Positions 36,833 through 48,558 of a stretch of 64,000 bases of DNA are shown in pieces. A program made the position numbers and the translations under genes. The stretch is from Punctularia strigosozonata HHB-11173 SS5 (taxonomy: Eukaryota > Basidiomycota > Agaricomycetes > Corticiales > Punctulariaceae), in the NCBI RefSeq assembly GCF_000264995.1, contig NW_006767435.1, positions 1,450,935-1,514,934 on the forward strand, written 5' to 3'. The notes beneath the pieces were generated by a model that saw nothing but the letters and a program-made list of their open reading frames with translations, did not search any database and was not told the origin of the DNA. Within the stretch, counting starts at the first letter, position 1. Every line of letters starts with the position of its first letter.

Positions 36833-39800
36833 ATGGCCGAGCTCGCCAACAGCCTTTCTGCCGAGCAACTCCCGGAGATGGACCAGAACAGCGTCTGCCC
36901 GGGCTGCAAAAAGTCGGTCTTGGACGAGAGCGGGGGCGTCGTCGTCGCTTTCGGGTATGTCTTAGCCCTTCTTTCACCCGCCCTTTCCCCGGCCTGAAGC
37001 GCGCGCGCATTCATCGTGCCTCCCCTTCCCGCCCCTCTGACATCTGACATCGCCCCTCTCTTCGTAATACAATGCACCCTCGAAAACCGTAACTGACATC
37101 GAACCCCCCCTCTCTCCCGCCCCTGCAGCCAGTCATTCTTTCACGTAGACTGCTTCCGATGCGCGAAATGCGGCGAACAGGTCACGGCCGATACGAACCT
37201 GCTCCTGCTCTCGGACGGCTCCCCGATATGTTCCAACTGCTCCTACGGCTGCGCCGTCTGCGGCCTGCCGATCCTCGACGAAGCGATCATGACCGGCGAC
37301 GACTCGTACCACGCCCACTGCTTCAAGTGCAAGGTCTGCCAGAAGCGCATCGATGAGCTCGTCTTTGCCAAGACCCGCCAGGGCATCTACTGCATGGACT
37401 GTCACAACGCGCGCGTCGCTCGCTCCCGCCGCCACGCCCAGCGACAGAAGGAGAAGCAGCGCGCCGCTGTTGCCGCCGCGAACGGGCAGGGGCCAGAATC
37501 GCCTGCACCGCGAGAGAACGGGGTGCGTCGATCTTTCATAGTGTAATCCCATGCACGCACTGACGGAAACCCTTGCAGGCTGGATCCCCCGCACACGATG
37601 CCGCGTCCTTATCGTCCGATCCGTCGAAGTACTCGTCGAAGCCGCCCTCGCGCGACGGCGTGCCACCGCCGTTCGGCGCGCCGGGCCCGGCGACTAGGCG
37701 GCGGTCGCAGCTGGGGCCGGGCCCGACGGATCAATCGCCGCATCCGCCACATCGATCTCAGAGCACCCCTCAGACGCGTCCTCGGGAGCTGCCGACGCCA
37801 CCGCCTCTCCATCCTGTGCCCAGCACCAGCTCCGCGCCCACCGTCCAAGGCGGTAGCCCGTACATCAGCGTGCCCGACGACAACCACAACAACACCCTCC
37901 CGATGCCCAGCTACGCTGACGCGCAGGACACGTCCGCCTTGCACGTCGGCGCATCCAACGGTGACAAGAGAAAGAGCTTTGACGACGGCGTCCGACCTTT
38001 GAACGTGCTCTTCGGTGGGGGCAACAAGCACCCACCAAGGGCTGAGTCACCCGACGTTCTAAAGAATACCACGAACGGCATCGCCGGTATGTCTGCCCTG
38101 CAGGTGCCCGACAAGCCGACCTCACGCCGCGATAAACGCAACTCGATCAACCCCGGCCTCTCCCTCGCCAACATGATGGCTAACTCTATTGCGCCTGTCG
38201 GCACTCGATCGCCACCGACATACTCCTCCCCGCTCGCCTCACCGCCACTCGTACCATCCCGCTCGAACACGCCACCCGTCACCACACGAATCCCCTCCCC
38301 GCTCCGAGATCGCTTCCCGGATGGACTCTCGCCTCCCATCAAAGACTACTCCTCCCAGCCCAACACCCCCGCCGGCTTCGACCAGTCTCCCTATTCCCGC
38401 TCACGCGCCGGCTCGTCCGGTGCGATCCCCGATCTCACCCCTCAAAGGCCGCCCTTGCGGACCAACAACACGCTCGAGCGCGTCCCTCCCCGCAACGCGA
38501 GCCTCGCTGGAAGCGGGGTCCGGCGTGAGCCCCCACGGCCTATCGCCGTTCACCGCATCTCGAGCGAGGGCTACGCGTCCTCCAACGGGCGCCTCTCGCC
38601 CGCGCTGCCCGGCCCGATCCGCGCCCAACGCTCGTTCGACGAGCGCTCGCGCGGGAGCATCGACGGCCGACTCTCGCCCAACGGCAGCCTCACCTTCGAC
38701 CTCGACCGCTCGCGCCCCGCGAGCCAGCTTTCGCATCGCTCCGCCTCCTCGCGCGCTTCGAACCGTTCTGCGCCGAAAGACCTGCCCCGCGGCGTCGAGA
38801 GCGGCACCGACACCGACAACGAACACGACGATGGGGACGACGACGACGTGCCTCCGGCTCCGCCGCCGAAGAGCGCGCCCCGCACCGACGCCCTCACGCT
38901 CGACACGTCCGCCCTCAGCCTCGATCTCGACCTCGACGCGTCCCTCGCGGGCGACAGCAGCGGCCTGCTCAGCGGTGGCGACCAGAGCCAGACGTCCTCC
39001 GCCGGTTCGTCCTCGCCCGTCGAGCGCACGTCGCACGCGACGTACATCGCGCCCGCGCTCCCGCCGATCCGCTTCTCCATGTCCGGCACCGACTTCTCCG
39101 AGTGGGCGAAGAACGTCGGGAGCAGCGGCGGCAAGCTCGCGGAGCAGCTCGGCCGGCTCACGGAAGAGGAGTCGATCGCTCCCGACGGGGCGCCGGTCAA
39201 CGGCGGCGGGGGGCACAAGCCTCAGGGTTCGGTGAGCTCGTTGGCCTCGATGATTGGCGGGGCGATCTCCTTGCCGGAGGTAGACAAGACGCCGACGAAG
39301 CGCACGCACGCGACGCGCACGGCCGCTGCGCCCAGCGCCGCCCGCAGCCGGTCTTCGTCCGAAGCGCATGTGGGCTCCGAGCCCGCCGCAGCTATCGCGC
39401 CGTCAGGTCTTGGGCGTGCGGCGTCGCTCAGCGCGCGCATCACCGTCACTGCGCCCGAGCCGCAATCAGAAGACGAAGCGCCCGACCCGACGGATGTGGT
39501 GACGCGGAGGTTGAAGGAGATCGTCGCGGACGCGCGGGAGAAGGGACTGCCGAACGCGCGGATCGAGGTACCGTTCCTGCAGGCGTTACTCGATGCGCTT
39601 GTGCAGCGCGAAACAGAGTATGCGTCGCTGAAGAGTAGGGTGGAGGGCATGAAGGTGTGTTCGCCTCCTCCGTATGGTTTGCATCGTGGCAAAGTGTTGA
39701 TCGTTCATTGTTTTCCAGCGCGCGAGCAAGCAATACGTCGACGGCTTGACCGTCGCTCAAGCCGAGTACGACAAGGAGCTCAAAGCACGGCGTGACGCGG

Positions 39801-41678
39801 AGGCTGAGGTCAGCCGCCTGCGCGTTCTGCTTTCCGGCCAGGCAGCGCGTATTTCCGCGATGCAGGGCGCGGTAAAGAAGCAGGAGGTGCAGCAGGAGCT
39901 GTCGGAGCAGCTTACGACGAGCATAAGTGGCCTGGCGCAGGATCTCTCGAAGCTTAGGGTGGAGCGGGACATGACACTGGCGGAGGTGGAGGAACTCTCC
40001 GCGTCGAAATCGTACGTTGCCTGTTCCTTAGGTAGGTCATGGGGTGCTCACTCGGGTTACACAGAACGGTATTCGCTGGCGATGCTCAAGCTCCGACCGG
40101 AACGCAGGCTACGCGGTCGTTGTCTATGCGCCTCGACAAGATCAAAGGGCAATACCAACGCGACCTTGTCACATTGACTGAGCAGAAAGAGACGCTCGCT
40201 CGTGAGATCGCCGAGCTGAAGGCCTCTCGGGAGTTGTATCTGGAAGAGACGAGTGCGCTGAACGCCCGCAATGAGGAACTTGCCAAGTTGAGCGCCCAGT
40301 ACGTTCGACGGGTCGAGGAGGCGGCGGCGAGTCTCGAGCCGGAGGAAGCCGCTGGCGGGCGCACCTCTGGCGCCTCCTTTGACAAGCCTCGGGATGTCGC
40401 AAACTCGGCGATGTCGCACTCCGCAACGTCGTTGACGGCGAGCAGCACCGCGTGGTCGGAGGAGACCACGGACACTAGATTCATCAAGGTGTCGAGACCG
40501 GACGCGCCTGATACGACGCCCCAAATCAAGAAGATATTCAAATGGCCCGGACCGAGGGCAGCCAAGGAGCAGGCGGTCGTGCAACCATCTCAAAGCGATA
40601 ACAGTAAAAGCTCCCAAGGGCCTAAGCATGCTTTCCAGCAGATCAATGTGCTACGCTTCGCTTTCGCGCGCTGCGACCATTGCGGGGATAAGATGTTCGG
40701 AACGCAGTTCCGCTGCACCAGTATGTATTTCCCCCTCTGCTTCTTCTCACGGTTTCGTTTTGACAACGTGGGGCCAACAGACTGCCACTTCAGCGCACAC
40801 ACTCGTTGCATAAATGCCGTCCACGGCGCGTGTCCCAATAACAGAGGCACGATACCCGAAGAACCGGCCACTCCACTTGCGCCTCCTCGTATGTCTTCGG
40901 TCCGTGCCAAGGCTCGCGATACTGATGTCTGTGTTAGCTCCCTCCATGTTCGGGCGCGACCTCATTGAGCAGGTGAGGGACGATGCTGCCCGCAGCGGGA
41001 CAGATCGGCTTGTGCCTTTCATTGTGGAGAAGTGTATCGACGCGGTGGAACACCTAGGTGCGCGGTACTTCTCTCCAAACCTTCCTCCGGGCTGACGCCG
41101 AACTGGCACAGGGATGGACTGGGAAGGAATTTACCGCAAAACAGGAGGCTCCGGCCAGCAGAAAATGCTCACGCAGCTGTTCGAGCGCGGAGATTACCAG
41201 GCTTTCGATCTCCTAGACACGGACCGCTTCAACGATATCGCCAGCGTGACCTCCGTGCTTAAAACATACTTCCGCTCGTTGCCAAATCCACTGATGTCAT
41301 ACGACCTCCACGACGAGTTCATGCAAGTCGCCACTATCAAAGAGCAGGAGGCCAAGGTGTCTGCCACCGCGGATGTCGTCGACCGCTTACCCGACGAGCA
41401 CTACCACACGCTCCGGATGCTGATACTTCACCTGCATCGCGTGCGTCTGCAAAGCGACGTTAATCTGATGGGCAGTCGCAACCTCGGCGTTGTCTTTGGA
41501 CGTGAGTTTTCGATCATCCCCCATATTGGTACGACACTGGCTCATCTGATCTGCAGCAACACTCATGCGATCGCGCGATCCAAGCCAGGAGTTCAGCGAC
41601 ATGGCAGGAAAAGCCCAAACCGTCGAATGCTTGGTGGAGTATGCTCCAATCATTTTCGGTGACGGAACCTCGGAATGA
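36833..41678 (+). CDS. LIM-LIM-C1-RhoGAP protein
   Basis: It should stimulate GTP hydrolysis by a Rho/Cdc42-type GTPase and so control polarity and actin. Nine exons (36833-36954, 37129-37522, 37579-39654, 39719-40011, 40065-40720, 40781-40888, 40938-41057, 41112-41501, 41557-41678) give 1426 residues. Two LIM zinc domains occupy about 22-135 (CPGCKKS...CFRCAKCGEQV, then YGCAVCGLPILDE...CFKCKVCQKRIDEL). A ~700-residue Ser/Pro-rich linker precedes coiled coils (KELKARRDAEAEVSRLRVLL, EQKETLAREIAELK). A C1-type zinc domain follows near 1150-1200 (RCDHCGDKMFGTQFRCT...CHFSAHTRC). The RhoGAP domain fills the C-terminus, with the arginine finger in GIYRKTGGSG and the GVVFGPTLMR motif, ending EYAPIIFGDG. 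The layout matches yeast Rga1/Rga2-like proteins with an added C1. Confidence 0.95.
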
Positions 41679-42056
41679 GGTTCCTTTACTATCATTATTC
41701 CCTCCTTTCTCTTCTTTCTGCTCGGGTTGCTGTTCGCCGTCTGTATTCCATTCTACCGAATATGTATTACTTGCTCTTCACAAACCGTCACATCTTACAC
41801 CACTATCTCTACTCTGGATCTTTCCCCTCCTTTTTCCCTTGTTCTCATCCATGATTGTCTTCTGACGTGTTTCCTTCACATTTCGGGGGAACAGCATGCA
41901 TTCGAGGATACCACGCACAATCGAACTGTAGTTTACATTTGTATTTGGTACACTCCGTACGCGATGGTCTATGGGGTATAGATATGTCTGGTATATGACC
42001 GCGCAGTACGAGATGGATGAGGTCGTGGAGCATGGCGCGAAAGTCCGAGCTGCATT
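41679..42056. other. Convergent intergenic region
   Basis: 3' flanks of the RhoGAP gene (+) and BTB gene (-); T-rich after the RhoGAP stop. No other feature was seen. Confidence 0.4.
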
Positions 42057-43842
42057 TCAGGACGTGTGCCGTAGCTTCTTCATGCGAGGGTTGGATTCAG
42101 CCTTGAGATTGCAAAAGAGGAAATGTCTCCGAGGGCCTGAAGCCGCGGACGCAACCCGGGTGCCGATAGGCGCCGCGTCAGTACCCACTCCGCGCATTCC
42201 GAGAGAGAACATTCTGTCAAACACTGGACAATGGGACGGATGAGCGAACTCAGAAACGGTAAATTCGCCTATAGCACGCTCACGGGCAGCGACGAAGGTC
42301 TTGGCGTGGTTTTGACAGTTAAGATTGGTTAAACTTAGAGGGGGGTTGGCCTCCAAATTTCGACAGTATCGGAACACCATGGACGGTTGGCAGGGACCTG
42401 TTCATCACGGTGTCAAGTGGAAGGGACTTCGACTGGTTGACGCTTACCGTAACGGAATATTTGATGGTAGCACTGCCGCCACTTTTCCTCCACCAACCGT
42501 GCACAAGTGGGCGGGTCTGGGCATGTAGGACACTAAAAGGTCGATGGTGAGCGCCCGTAAATCCGAGTGCAGTAAATCGCTCAGTTCAACTCACGCATTG
42601 ATAATCCCTCGCCATTTGCACTAGCCCAAGCTTGAGAACTCGCTCAAGGAACCATGTTCTCCTACCAAGATAGTGAAGATCTGGGGATTCTACCACATCA
42701 CGGAACATACCTTTTCTCGAGCTTTAACAGCGTTTCACGACTCAGGGTGCCCATCTCGGCGTCGTTCCAGCCGCCAGGATTGTCAAGAACGAAGCGACTT
42801 GCTTCACAGTATATGTCTGCTTCGTCGAATAGCTGCCATAATTCGTGAATCACGCAACGACATCGGATATATAGAAACCGCATGACCTACCTCTGCAATG
42901 CGCATAGCCTTGATTGGGTGACCAGCAGCATAGGTGAGGAGGAAGTGATTGCACTCCTTGGTCAGTTCAGGTACGCACAGCTTGTGCGAGATATTGAGGA
43001 GACCTTCAACGTTGGCCCATGTAATCGTGCATTGGAGGCTAAAGCATCATTGAGACCTGTTAAGTCACAATTCACGGCGAAGCGTACTTGGGGTAAATCC
43101 ACTTGAGAAAATCGTGGAAAGTGGATGCCTGCGGCACCCTCAGCGCAATTTCGGGGCATAAACATTGACGACCCACCCTCTCTTCTTTGAGCACGATGCA
43201 TGCGGTCAGGCCTTCAGAATCCTTGCGCTTAATCTTCGCGTGGGCGGGACTCGCCCCTGGCGGCAGTTTGACTATAGGAGGTGACACATCGTTCTTGCTG
43301 TCGTCTGCCTTCTCCGCTACATTGCTTCCTTCGAGTTTCTGGCGAGCTTTCTCCCATTGTCTTTGTGAGAGGCCAGTACTGCTCCCTTCCCCTCGGCCTA
43401 AATCCTGGGCGTCTTGTTCGGAGTTGATGAATTCGAGATCAGCATCGGTTTCTTCAGCTTCAGATCCTGCCTCGCTAGTAGGAAGGTACGTTGTTTCAGA
43501 GCGTGCCTGGCCCTTATTCGTGTTGGAGGCCGGATCGAGAGCACCAGACTGGGAGTGGCTCCGAGGACGGGCTATCGTGATGACCGAAGACATGGATCGT
43601 CGCTTCGTCTTATCCCCCGTCTCCGACCAGGAGCCGCTGAGTGCGGCCTCGAAGAAGGGGCTGGCGAAGTACAGCACCTCCTTGTGGGCCCAGAACGTGG
43701 TGCTCTCGACGACGATCTTGACCGTGCCGGGGAACTTGTGGAACTTGCTGAACGTCTCGTCGACGGCGATCGAGTCCTCTTCCCCGTCCGACTCGTCGGG
43801 CGGTGCGGCGCTCGACGCGCTGCCTTCCGCGGAGTCGGACAT
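42057..43842 (-). CDS. BTB/POZ domain protein with an insert in the BTB fold
   Basis: BTB domains dimerise or bind CUL3 ligases. Six exons (43842-43088, 43038-42891, 42832-42711, 42661-42595, 42532-42448, 42397-42057) give 505 residues. The BTB begins near residue 39: GTVKIVVESTTFWAHKEVLY then FASPFFEAALSGSW. It resumes only after ~140 disordered, Ser/Glu-rich residues, as ACIVLKEE...STFHDFLKWIYPNLQ, then NVEGLLNISHKLCVPELTKEC and a BACK-like helical part. Later regions have LERVLKLGLVQMARDY and a Cys-rich stretch, CCPTCPDPPTC. The start at 43842 (MSDSAEGS) was chosen as the last ATG before the acidic lead-in; an in-frame ATG at 43992 would add 50 residues. The function is unknown. Confidence 0.85.
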
Positions 43843-44309
43843 CTCTTCGAGCAGCCATCGTCCTGGTGGTGAGCCGGCGCTGGAGCGAAAGATTCCGGAC
43901 GCAGCCGCGCGCGTTTCGATTGGCGAGCTCAGCTGAGGGTTGTTGGCGCCACGAGAGTTCCTCGCTATCAGAATGTGCGATGGGTTGGACATCAGAGATG
44001 TGAGCGGTATATACTGTCCCGATGATAGCAGCTCGCTTGGGCGGCGAAGGGAGGGACAGCGAATCAATGTACACGTGAGACGTCGTGACCGTGAACGCGG
44101 TTAACCTGGTCATAGACCCCGACCACTGCTACCTTCGCTATCACCGTCTCACTAGTAATCCTCTGTGTGGGATTATTAGGACCCTATTGCAAACTCTGCA
44201 GAGTTTGGCTAGGCCTACCCCATCTCGTCTATCACTCGAACGAATCAGGGCCCAGGGGCCATATATTGCTCAGCGCGCATCTGTGGATGTATGCGTGTGC
44301 TCACTTTAA
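43843..44309. other. Divergent region (BTB gene / broken F-box copy)
   Basis: 5' flanks of both genes. It may include coding sequence of the BTB gene if the upstream start at 43992 is used. Nothing else was seen. Confidence 0.35.
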
Positions 44310-46060
44310 CATGAGTTCCAGGATGAAGTGAGTAGCCGTTCGTGCACGGCTTATCGCTATGTTTGCTCGATTCATAGCCCGTATAGTGAATGCTACTGCG
44401 AGCTGTCCTTCGATGCAGACGGCTACATCTTGCCTGCCCAGTTCCCAGCCACTCTTCGGAACGTTGATCTCAAAGGACTAGAAAAGGAAGTACAAACCAT
44501 TAGTCGCAAAATGATCGCGATTCTACAGAAATACAACACATCTCTGCCAGTTTCTCGACCCGCCTGAACTCCTCTCCGAGGTTTTCGCGTATGCACAGGA
44601 CAACGGGCATAAGAGGTGATCGTGATACCAACCTCTTGATCGTGTCGGTGGATTTCGCTGTCCACTCATACCGCCACCTGCACATGTCTACAGCGATCGG
44701 CGGCGCGTCGCATTTGGTACTCCATCCCTGTGGAACACCTTGGACCTCAGATATAGGTCGCGTTGTTTATACCTCTATGATCATTCCTGCTTCCTTTTGA
44801 GGATCTTCGGCTCCCTTCACATTTGGGCTCTTGACGAGCGCCGGTCGGCTGCTCGACGATGCATCGAGGATCTTGGAACTGGATGTTCGAATCTTGGACG
44901 GGTTCGATGCATTCGACAATTTTCGGGGTTTGTTACCGGCGTTGCAACGCTTGAAGACACGGAAGTGATCCACGGATGGCTAGCCTCTTCGACGGCGCCC
45001 AATCTTCGGTCACTGGAGCTTCAAGGCGCATCAATATCCACATGGATCTCGCCCTTGTTCTCCTCTCCGAATTTGCGCTACTTTCGAACTGATCAAAGAT
45101 ACGATCCGACTTCTCCGTCATTGGAACATGCCCTCAATGTTCTCCGGGAGATACAACAGCTGCATGAGCTTCATCTTTGTTATAACGTGCCGGTCCCGTC
45201 AGAAGGCTCTCAGCGGCCAAACATATACACCACGCACTCCGTTCAAATGCCTGCTCTCCGAACGCTATTCCTTACTGGCAGAGAACATGATACCCTCGCA
45301 TTCCTACTGCATCTTCCCTCCTTGGCCTGACCAATCTGTTCATGGTCTGAGATGAAGACGCGGACCGACCAGTGGGATATCGGACGGCTGCATTGCGACC
45401 TTCTCACACCATCATCAGCGGCAGTCGTCGGTTACCGTGTTTATCGAATCCACGATCTAGTTCAGTTAACCTATGGCCCGCTCATCGGTTCTGACCTTGC
45501 CGGCTGGAAATCATACCCGCTCACGTTTCGTTTTCAATCGCTTGCACACAGTGTCAGCTAGAGCAAGCTGCAAGCACGGATGGGAGCCATCAAGCCACGG
45601 TAATGATTCTTGAATACGACCAAGGCATCCTGGGTTCGGGATTGGAATGCACTCTGCTTTGCCAAAATCCTCAAGTGCGCACATTGCTGCTGGGCGACGG
45701 CGCTGTGGCTCAGAGAGTTCTCGAAGGGATGGTCACTGATTGCCCTCGTGGACATAGCGGCATCCCGGCTCCAAACCGCTCTTCACTGGTCATTTTCATC
45801 GATGAGAAATCATTCAGGTCTCCGGAACTCGTCGACATCACGGAGCTCTGTCTCAACCTTTGTGGAGAAGCGCAATTCCAGCAACAATCGTGATGGTGGT
45901 GCTATGAAGAGACCCCAACCCATCGAGTCGTCAAATTTCCAATCCTTCCTGTTCCAAGAGGTCGTGATCGCGGCGTTCGAGGCACTCGAAACGCTGGTGT
46001 GGGTGAGAGTGAACGGTGAAGATGTCTGCATATTATGCGAAGGGGTTCCGCACCACTGAG
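44310..46060 (+). pseudogene. Decayed F-box/LRR-like gene related to the copy at 0.9-2.6 kb
   Basis: A short first exon, ATGAGTTCCAGGATGAA, is followed by a GT...AG intron and then NECYCELSFDADGYILPAQF. This is the partner of CYCESSFDAGDMCHLPATF in the copy at 2.6 kb. Shared blocks include QTISRKMIAILQKYNTSLP, PPELLSEVFAYAQDN, GTPSLWNTLDL and LEHALNVLREIQQLHELHL. The frame breaks first near 44565 between SR and PPELL. It is again closed after QDNGHKR, after LHLPSLA (45330) and beyond CGEAQFQQQS (45890). At least four disabling changes make it a pseudogene. Orientation is opposite to its relative, 42 kb away. Confidence 0.82.
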
Positions 46061-46319
46061 TGTCCAACCACCAGTGCCTGAATCTATCATAGGACCGAGA
46101 CAGTATGAATGCCTGTTGCTACTCCTTCATGTCGTTTCCCCTAGTCATTCCGGGCGTAATGACCACGGATGCAAACTGTACAGCCTAGGTACAGGCCAGG
46201 TATCACTCTAAATCGTACTTCTCCAGGATTAGTTCAGTCGATGTATTAGTGTGTCCGTGGTTCTATGCTACTAGGGCGGACAAGGCGCAACGCCGGAACA
46301 AGTGACCAGCGACAATTTT

Positions 46320-47532
46320 TTAGATGCCAGCATCAGGGCCCAGCACCCAGGACGGGTTCTCGACGAGCACGACCTCCCTGTCCTTTTTGTAGTGCCCGGC
46401 CACGACCAGGTCCAGCCACTTTCCAAGCCGGACGGCCGCCCTCGAGACCTGCACCTCGACGATGGGGTAAGCACCACGCGCGTACCCGCTCGTGAGCAGA
46501 TCCGTGTTGTTATAGATCTGCGAGTACACGAAGTCGCACGTCCAGGCGTTGGACTCGCGCGCCCATTCGAGGGCGCAGCCGAGAGAGGTGGACGGGTCCG
46601 TGCAGGACAGCATCGAGGAGACGGGGACGAACAGCGTGTCGGCCTTGATGCGCGAGAGGAGCGAGGTGAAGAAGGGCGAGATGGACGTGTTGGAGAACCG
46701 GGTCACGTTCGCGAGCGAGTAGAGGATCTTTCCGTCCCAGACCTAAATATTCGCGAAACGCGGTCAGTCACGGCAACGTAGCATGCGGCGAAGTGTCTAG
46801 AGCTGGCGACTCACCGCGTGAAGCTCCGTCTTCGCCCCGCCGAAGGTCACGTCAAAGTCGTTACCGCCGACCGCGATTCCGCTCGCGTGCAGCGGCTGCG
46901 CGACGTCCCCGAGGAAGTGCACGACCCACTTCAGCGCCTCGGAGCAGGTGATGTTTGTGCCGCCCTTGAGCTTGCCGGCTTTCACCTGATCCACGCAACC
47001 CGCGAGGATCTCGGTCTGGTTCGCGATGGCGCGGACGACGCACCCGCCGGCCGTGCAGTCGCGGTTGTAGAAGACGTTGCAAACACCGGGCGGCTGGTAT
47101 GGGATAACGTTGTCAGCTTCGGGAAAACCCTTTTGAGAACAAGGATGCGCACGTTGTCCGAGCTGTCGCTGATGAAACGGGCAGACCGTTAGGACGGTCA
47201 AACCTCTGTGTTGCAGAATGGACGTACATCCAGTGCCACTGGAAGCTGAACGCTCCTTCCGGAGTGTGGGCAAAGCTATCCGCCCATGCAGCAGCCTGTC
47301 CTATGGAACCATTGTACATGGGCTCCAGAATCTCCTGCAAGACCGAGGTCGTGTGGTGGCTTATCAGCTTTTCGGCCATGAACTGCGAACAAAGCACGAG
47401 AGAACACGTTCAGGATCGGTTCCGTAACACATTCTAGGAGAGACCTACGCCAATCTGGTTGTGCACGTCCGTGTTCCATGCTGAAGCGGCGGCGAAGAGG
47501 CCGAATAGAGGAGCGATACGGCGCAGCAACAT
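46320..47532 (-). CDS. Secreted S1/P1-type nuclease
   Basis: These zinc enzymes cut single-stranded DNA and RNA and remove 3' phosphates, outside the cell or in vacuole-like spaces. Five exons (47532-47449, 47382-47228, 47168-47153, 47093-46815, 46742-46320) encode 318 residues. Residues 1-18 are a signal peptide (MLLRRIAPLFGLFAAASA). Cleavage would expose Trp19 followed by NTDVHNQIG; a mature N-terminal Trp and the His five residues on are zinc ligands in P1 nuclease. Further ligands fit in WADSFAHTPEG, FQWHWIDSSDN and KWVVHFLGDVAQPLHA, then GNDFDVTFGG. Cysteines in CNVFYNRDC and C...C later can form disulphides. One exon is just 16 nt. It looks intact. Confidence 0.93.
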
Positions 47533-48070
47533 GGCCAGCAGTTCGAGAGTGCGCTATCGGGGAAAACGGACACGGAACGGTCGTGCCAGTCGCCTCAGCC
47601 TATTTCTAGCGCTCGGTCGCTGCGTTGATGGATGTGCATACTGTCCACATGAACCTGCTGAGATAAAGGCCGCACCACGTCAAAGCGAGGGCGCGTCGTG
47701 GGACCCGGAGGAGAGGATCACACACGACGGGCAACCGTGGTCAACGCCACACTGACCACGTTGGCGAATGAGGTATCACCAAAATGTGCCGTATGTATCT
47801 ATCTACTATATGGAATATATACCGGACAAGCCATGGCAGAGGCGAAATTATGAATAGACCACGTAGTGATGTAAGATTAGCCGGAACTCAGCACCGCGTA
47901 ACTTACAGCTGCTTCAATTCTCTGGAATCGCACCGTACGACTACCTGGATTAACCAGCGCGGTCCCAATACCGGATCAACCGGGCCCTAGGGCCTCGCAC
48001 TATGTAGTGGCTAATTGGCGAAGATTGTCTGATTACCCATCTATAAAGACAAACACGCGAAGCTCAGCAT
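47533..48070. other. Intergenic before tRNA pair
   Basis: Upstream DNA of the nuclease gene (-) and 5' flank of the first tRNA. No feature was recognised. Confidence 0.4.
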
Positions 48071-48150
48071 GGCTCTGTAGTGTAGAGGTTATCACTCAAG
48101 ATTCTGATCCCAAGATTCTTGTAACCCAGGTTCGAGTCCTGGCAGGGCCT
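48071..48150 (+). tRNA. tRNA-Gln (anticodon CUG), intron-containing
   Basis: The acceptor stem GGCTCTG pairs with CAGGGCC (one G-U). The D arm is GTGTAGAGGTTATCAC. The anticodon stem CAAGA/TCTTG encloses TTCTGA, then an intron of about 8 nt beginning one base after the anticodon, the standard place for nuclear tRNA introns. The T arm is CCAGG TTCGAGT CCTGG. Anticodon CTG reads the Gln codon CAG. The box A/B promoter is internal, and a T-rich run with TTTT (48154-48157) follows as the Pol III stop. CCA is not encoded. Confidence 0.88.
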
Positions 48151-48218
48151 GTTCTTTTCTTTCTACTCCTCGCTGGTACCAAATATCATATAATGCATAC
48201 ACGCTGGCTTGCGTGCGC

Positions 48219-48299
48219 GGCTCTGTAGTGTAGAGGTTATCACTCAAGATTCTGAATTCTGGCTTTCTTGAAACCCAGGTTCGAGTCCTGGCAGGGCCT
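48219..48299 (+). tRNA. tRNA-Gln (anticodon CUG), second copy with a different intron
   Basis: The mature sequence is the same as the copy 148 bp upstream except for one base in the variable region. The anticodon stem CAAGA/TCTTG again encloses TTCTGA, but the intron is about 9 nt with unrelated sequence (starting ATTCTGG). TTTT follows at 48303. The tandem placement suggests a local duplication, with the intron having diverged freely while the mature tRNA was kept. Confidence 0.88.
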
Positions 48300-48558
48300 T
48301 ACGTTTTGTTCTTCTGTGTGGCGAGCGTGAACGGGGAACCAGCGATGCATTATTACCACGATACTGGGAGACTATACGGCGCAGAGTCACACAGTAAAGG
48401 GATTACTATTCCCGGAATTTTAGCGTAGTATATGTAATCACAATATCGATAAAAGTACATCATCCTAGCCAAGTAACAGCAGCGACAATTTAGCTTCCGA
48501 ATTCAACCATTCATTAGTATGCCCTTCTTTCAAGATTTCGTGCACTGCTCAGACGGGT

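Noticed and set aside
38401-39369. Minus-strand frame of 322 codons
   Set aside because: A shadow of the Ser/Pro linker of the RhoGAP protein; Arg/Gly-rich with no motif.
48071-48299. A short CRISPR-like direct repeat
   Set aside because: The two repeats fold as complete tRNA-Gln genes with a Pol III stop after each.
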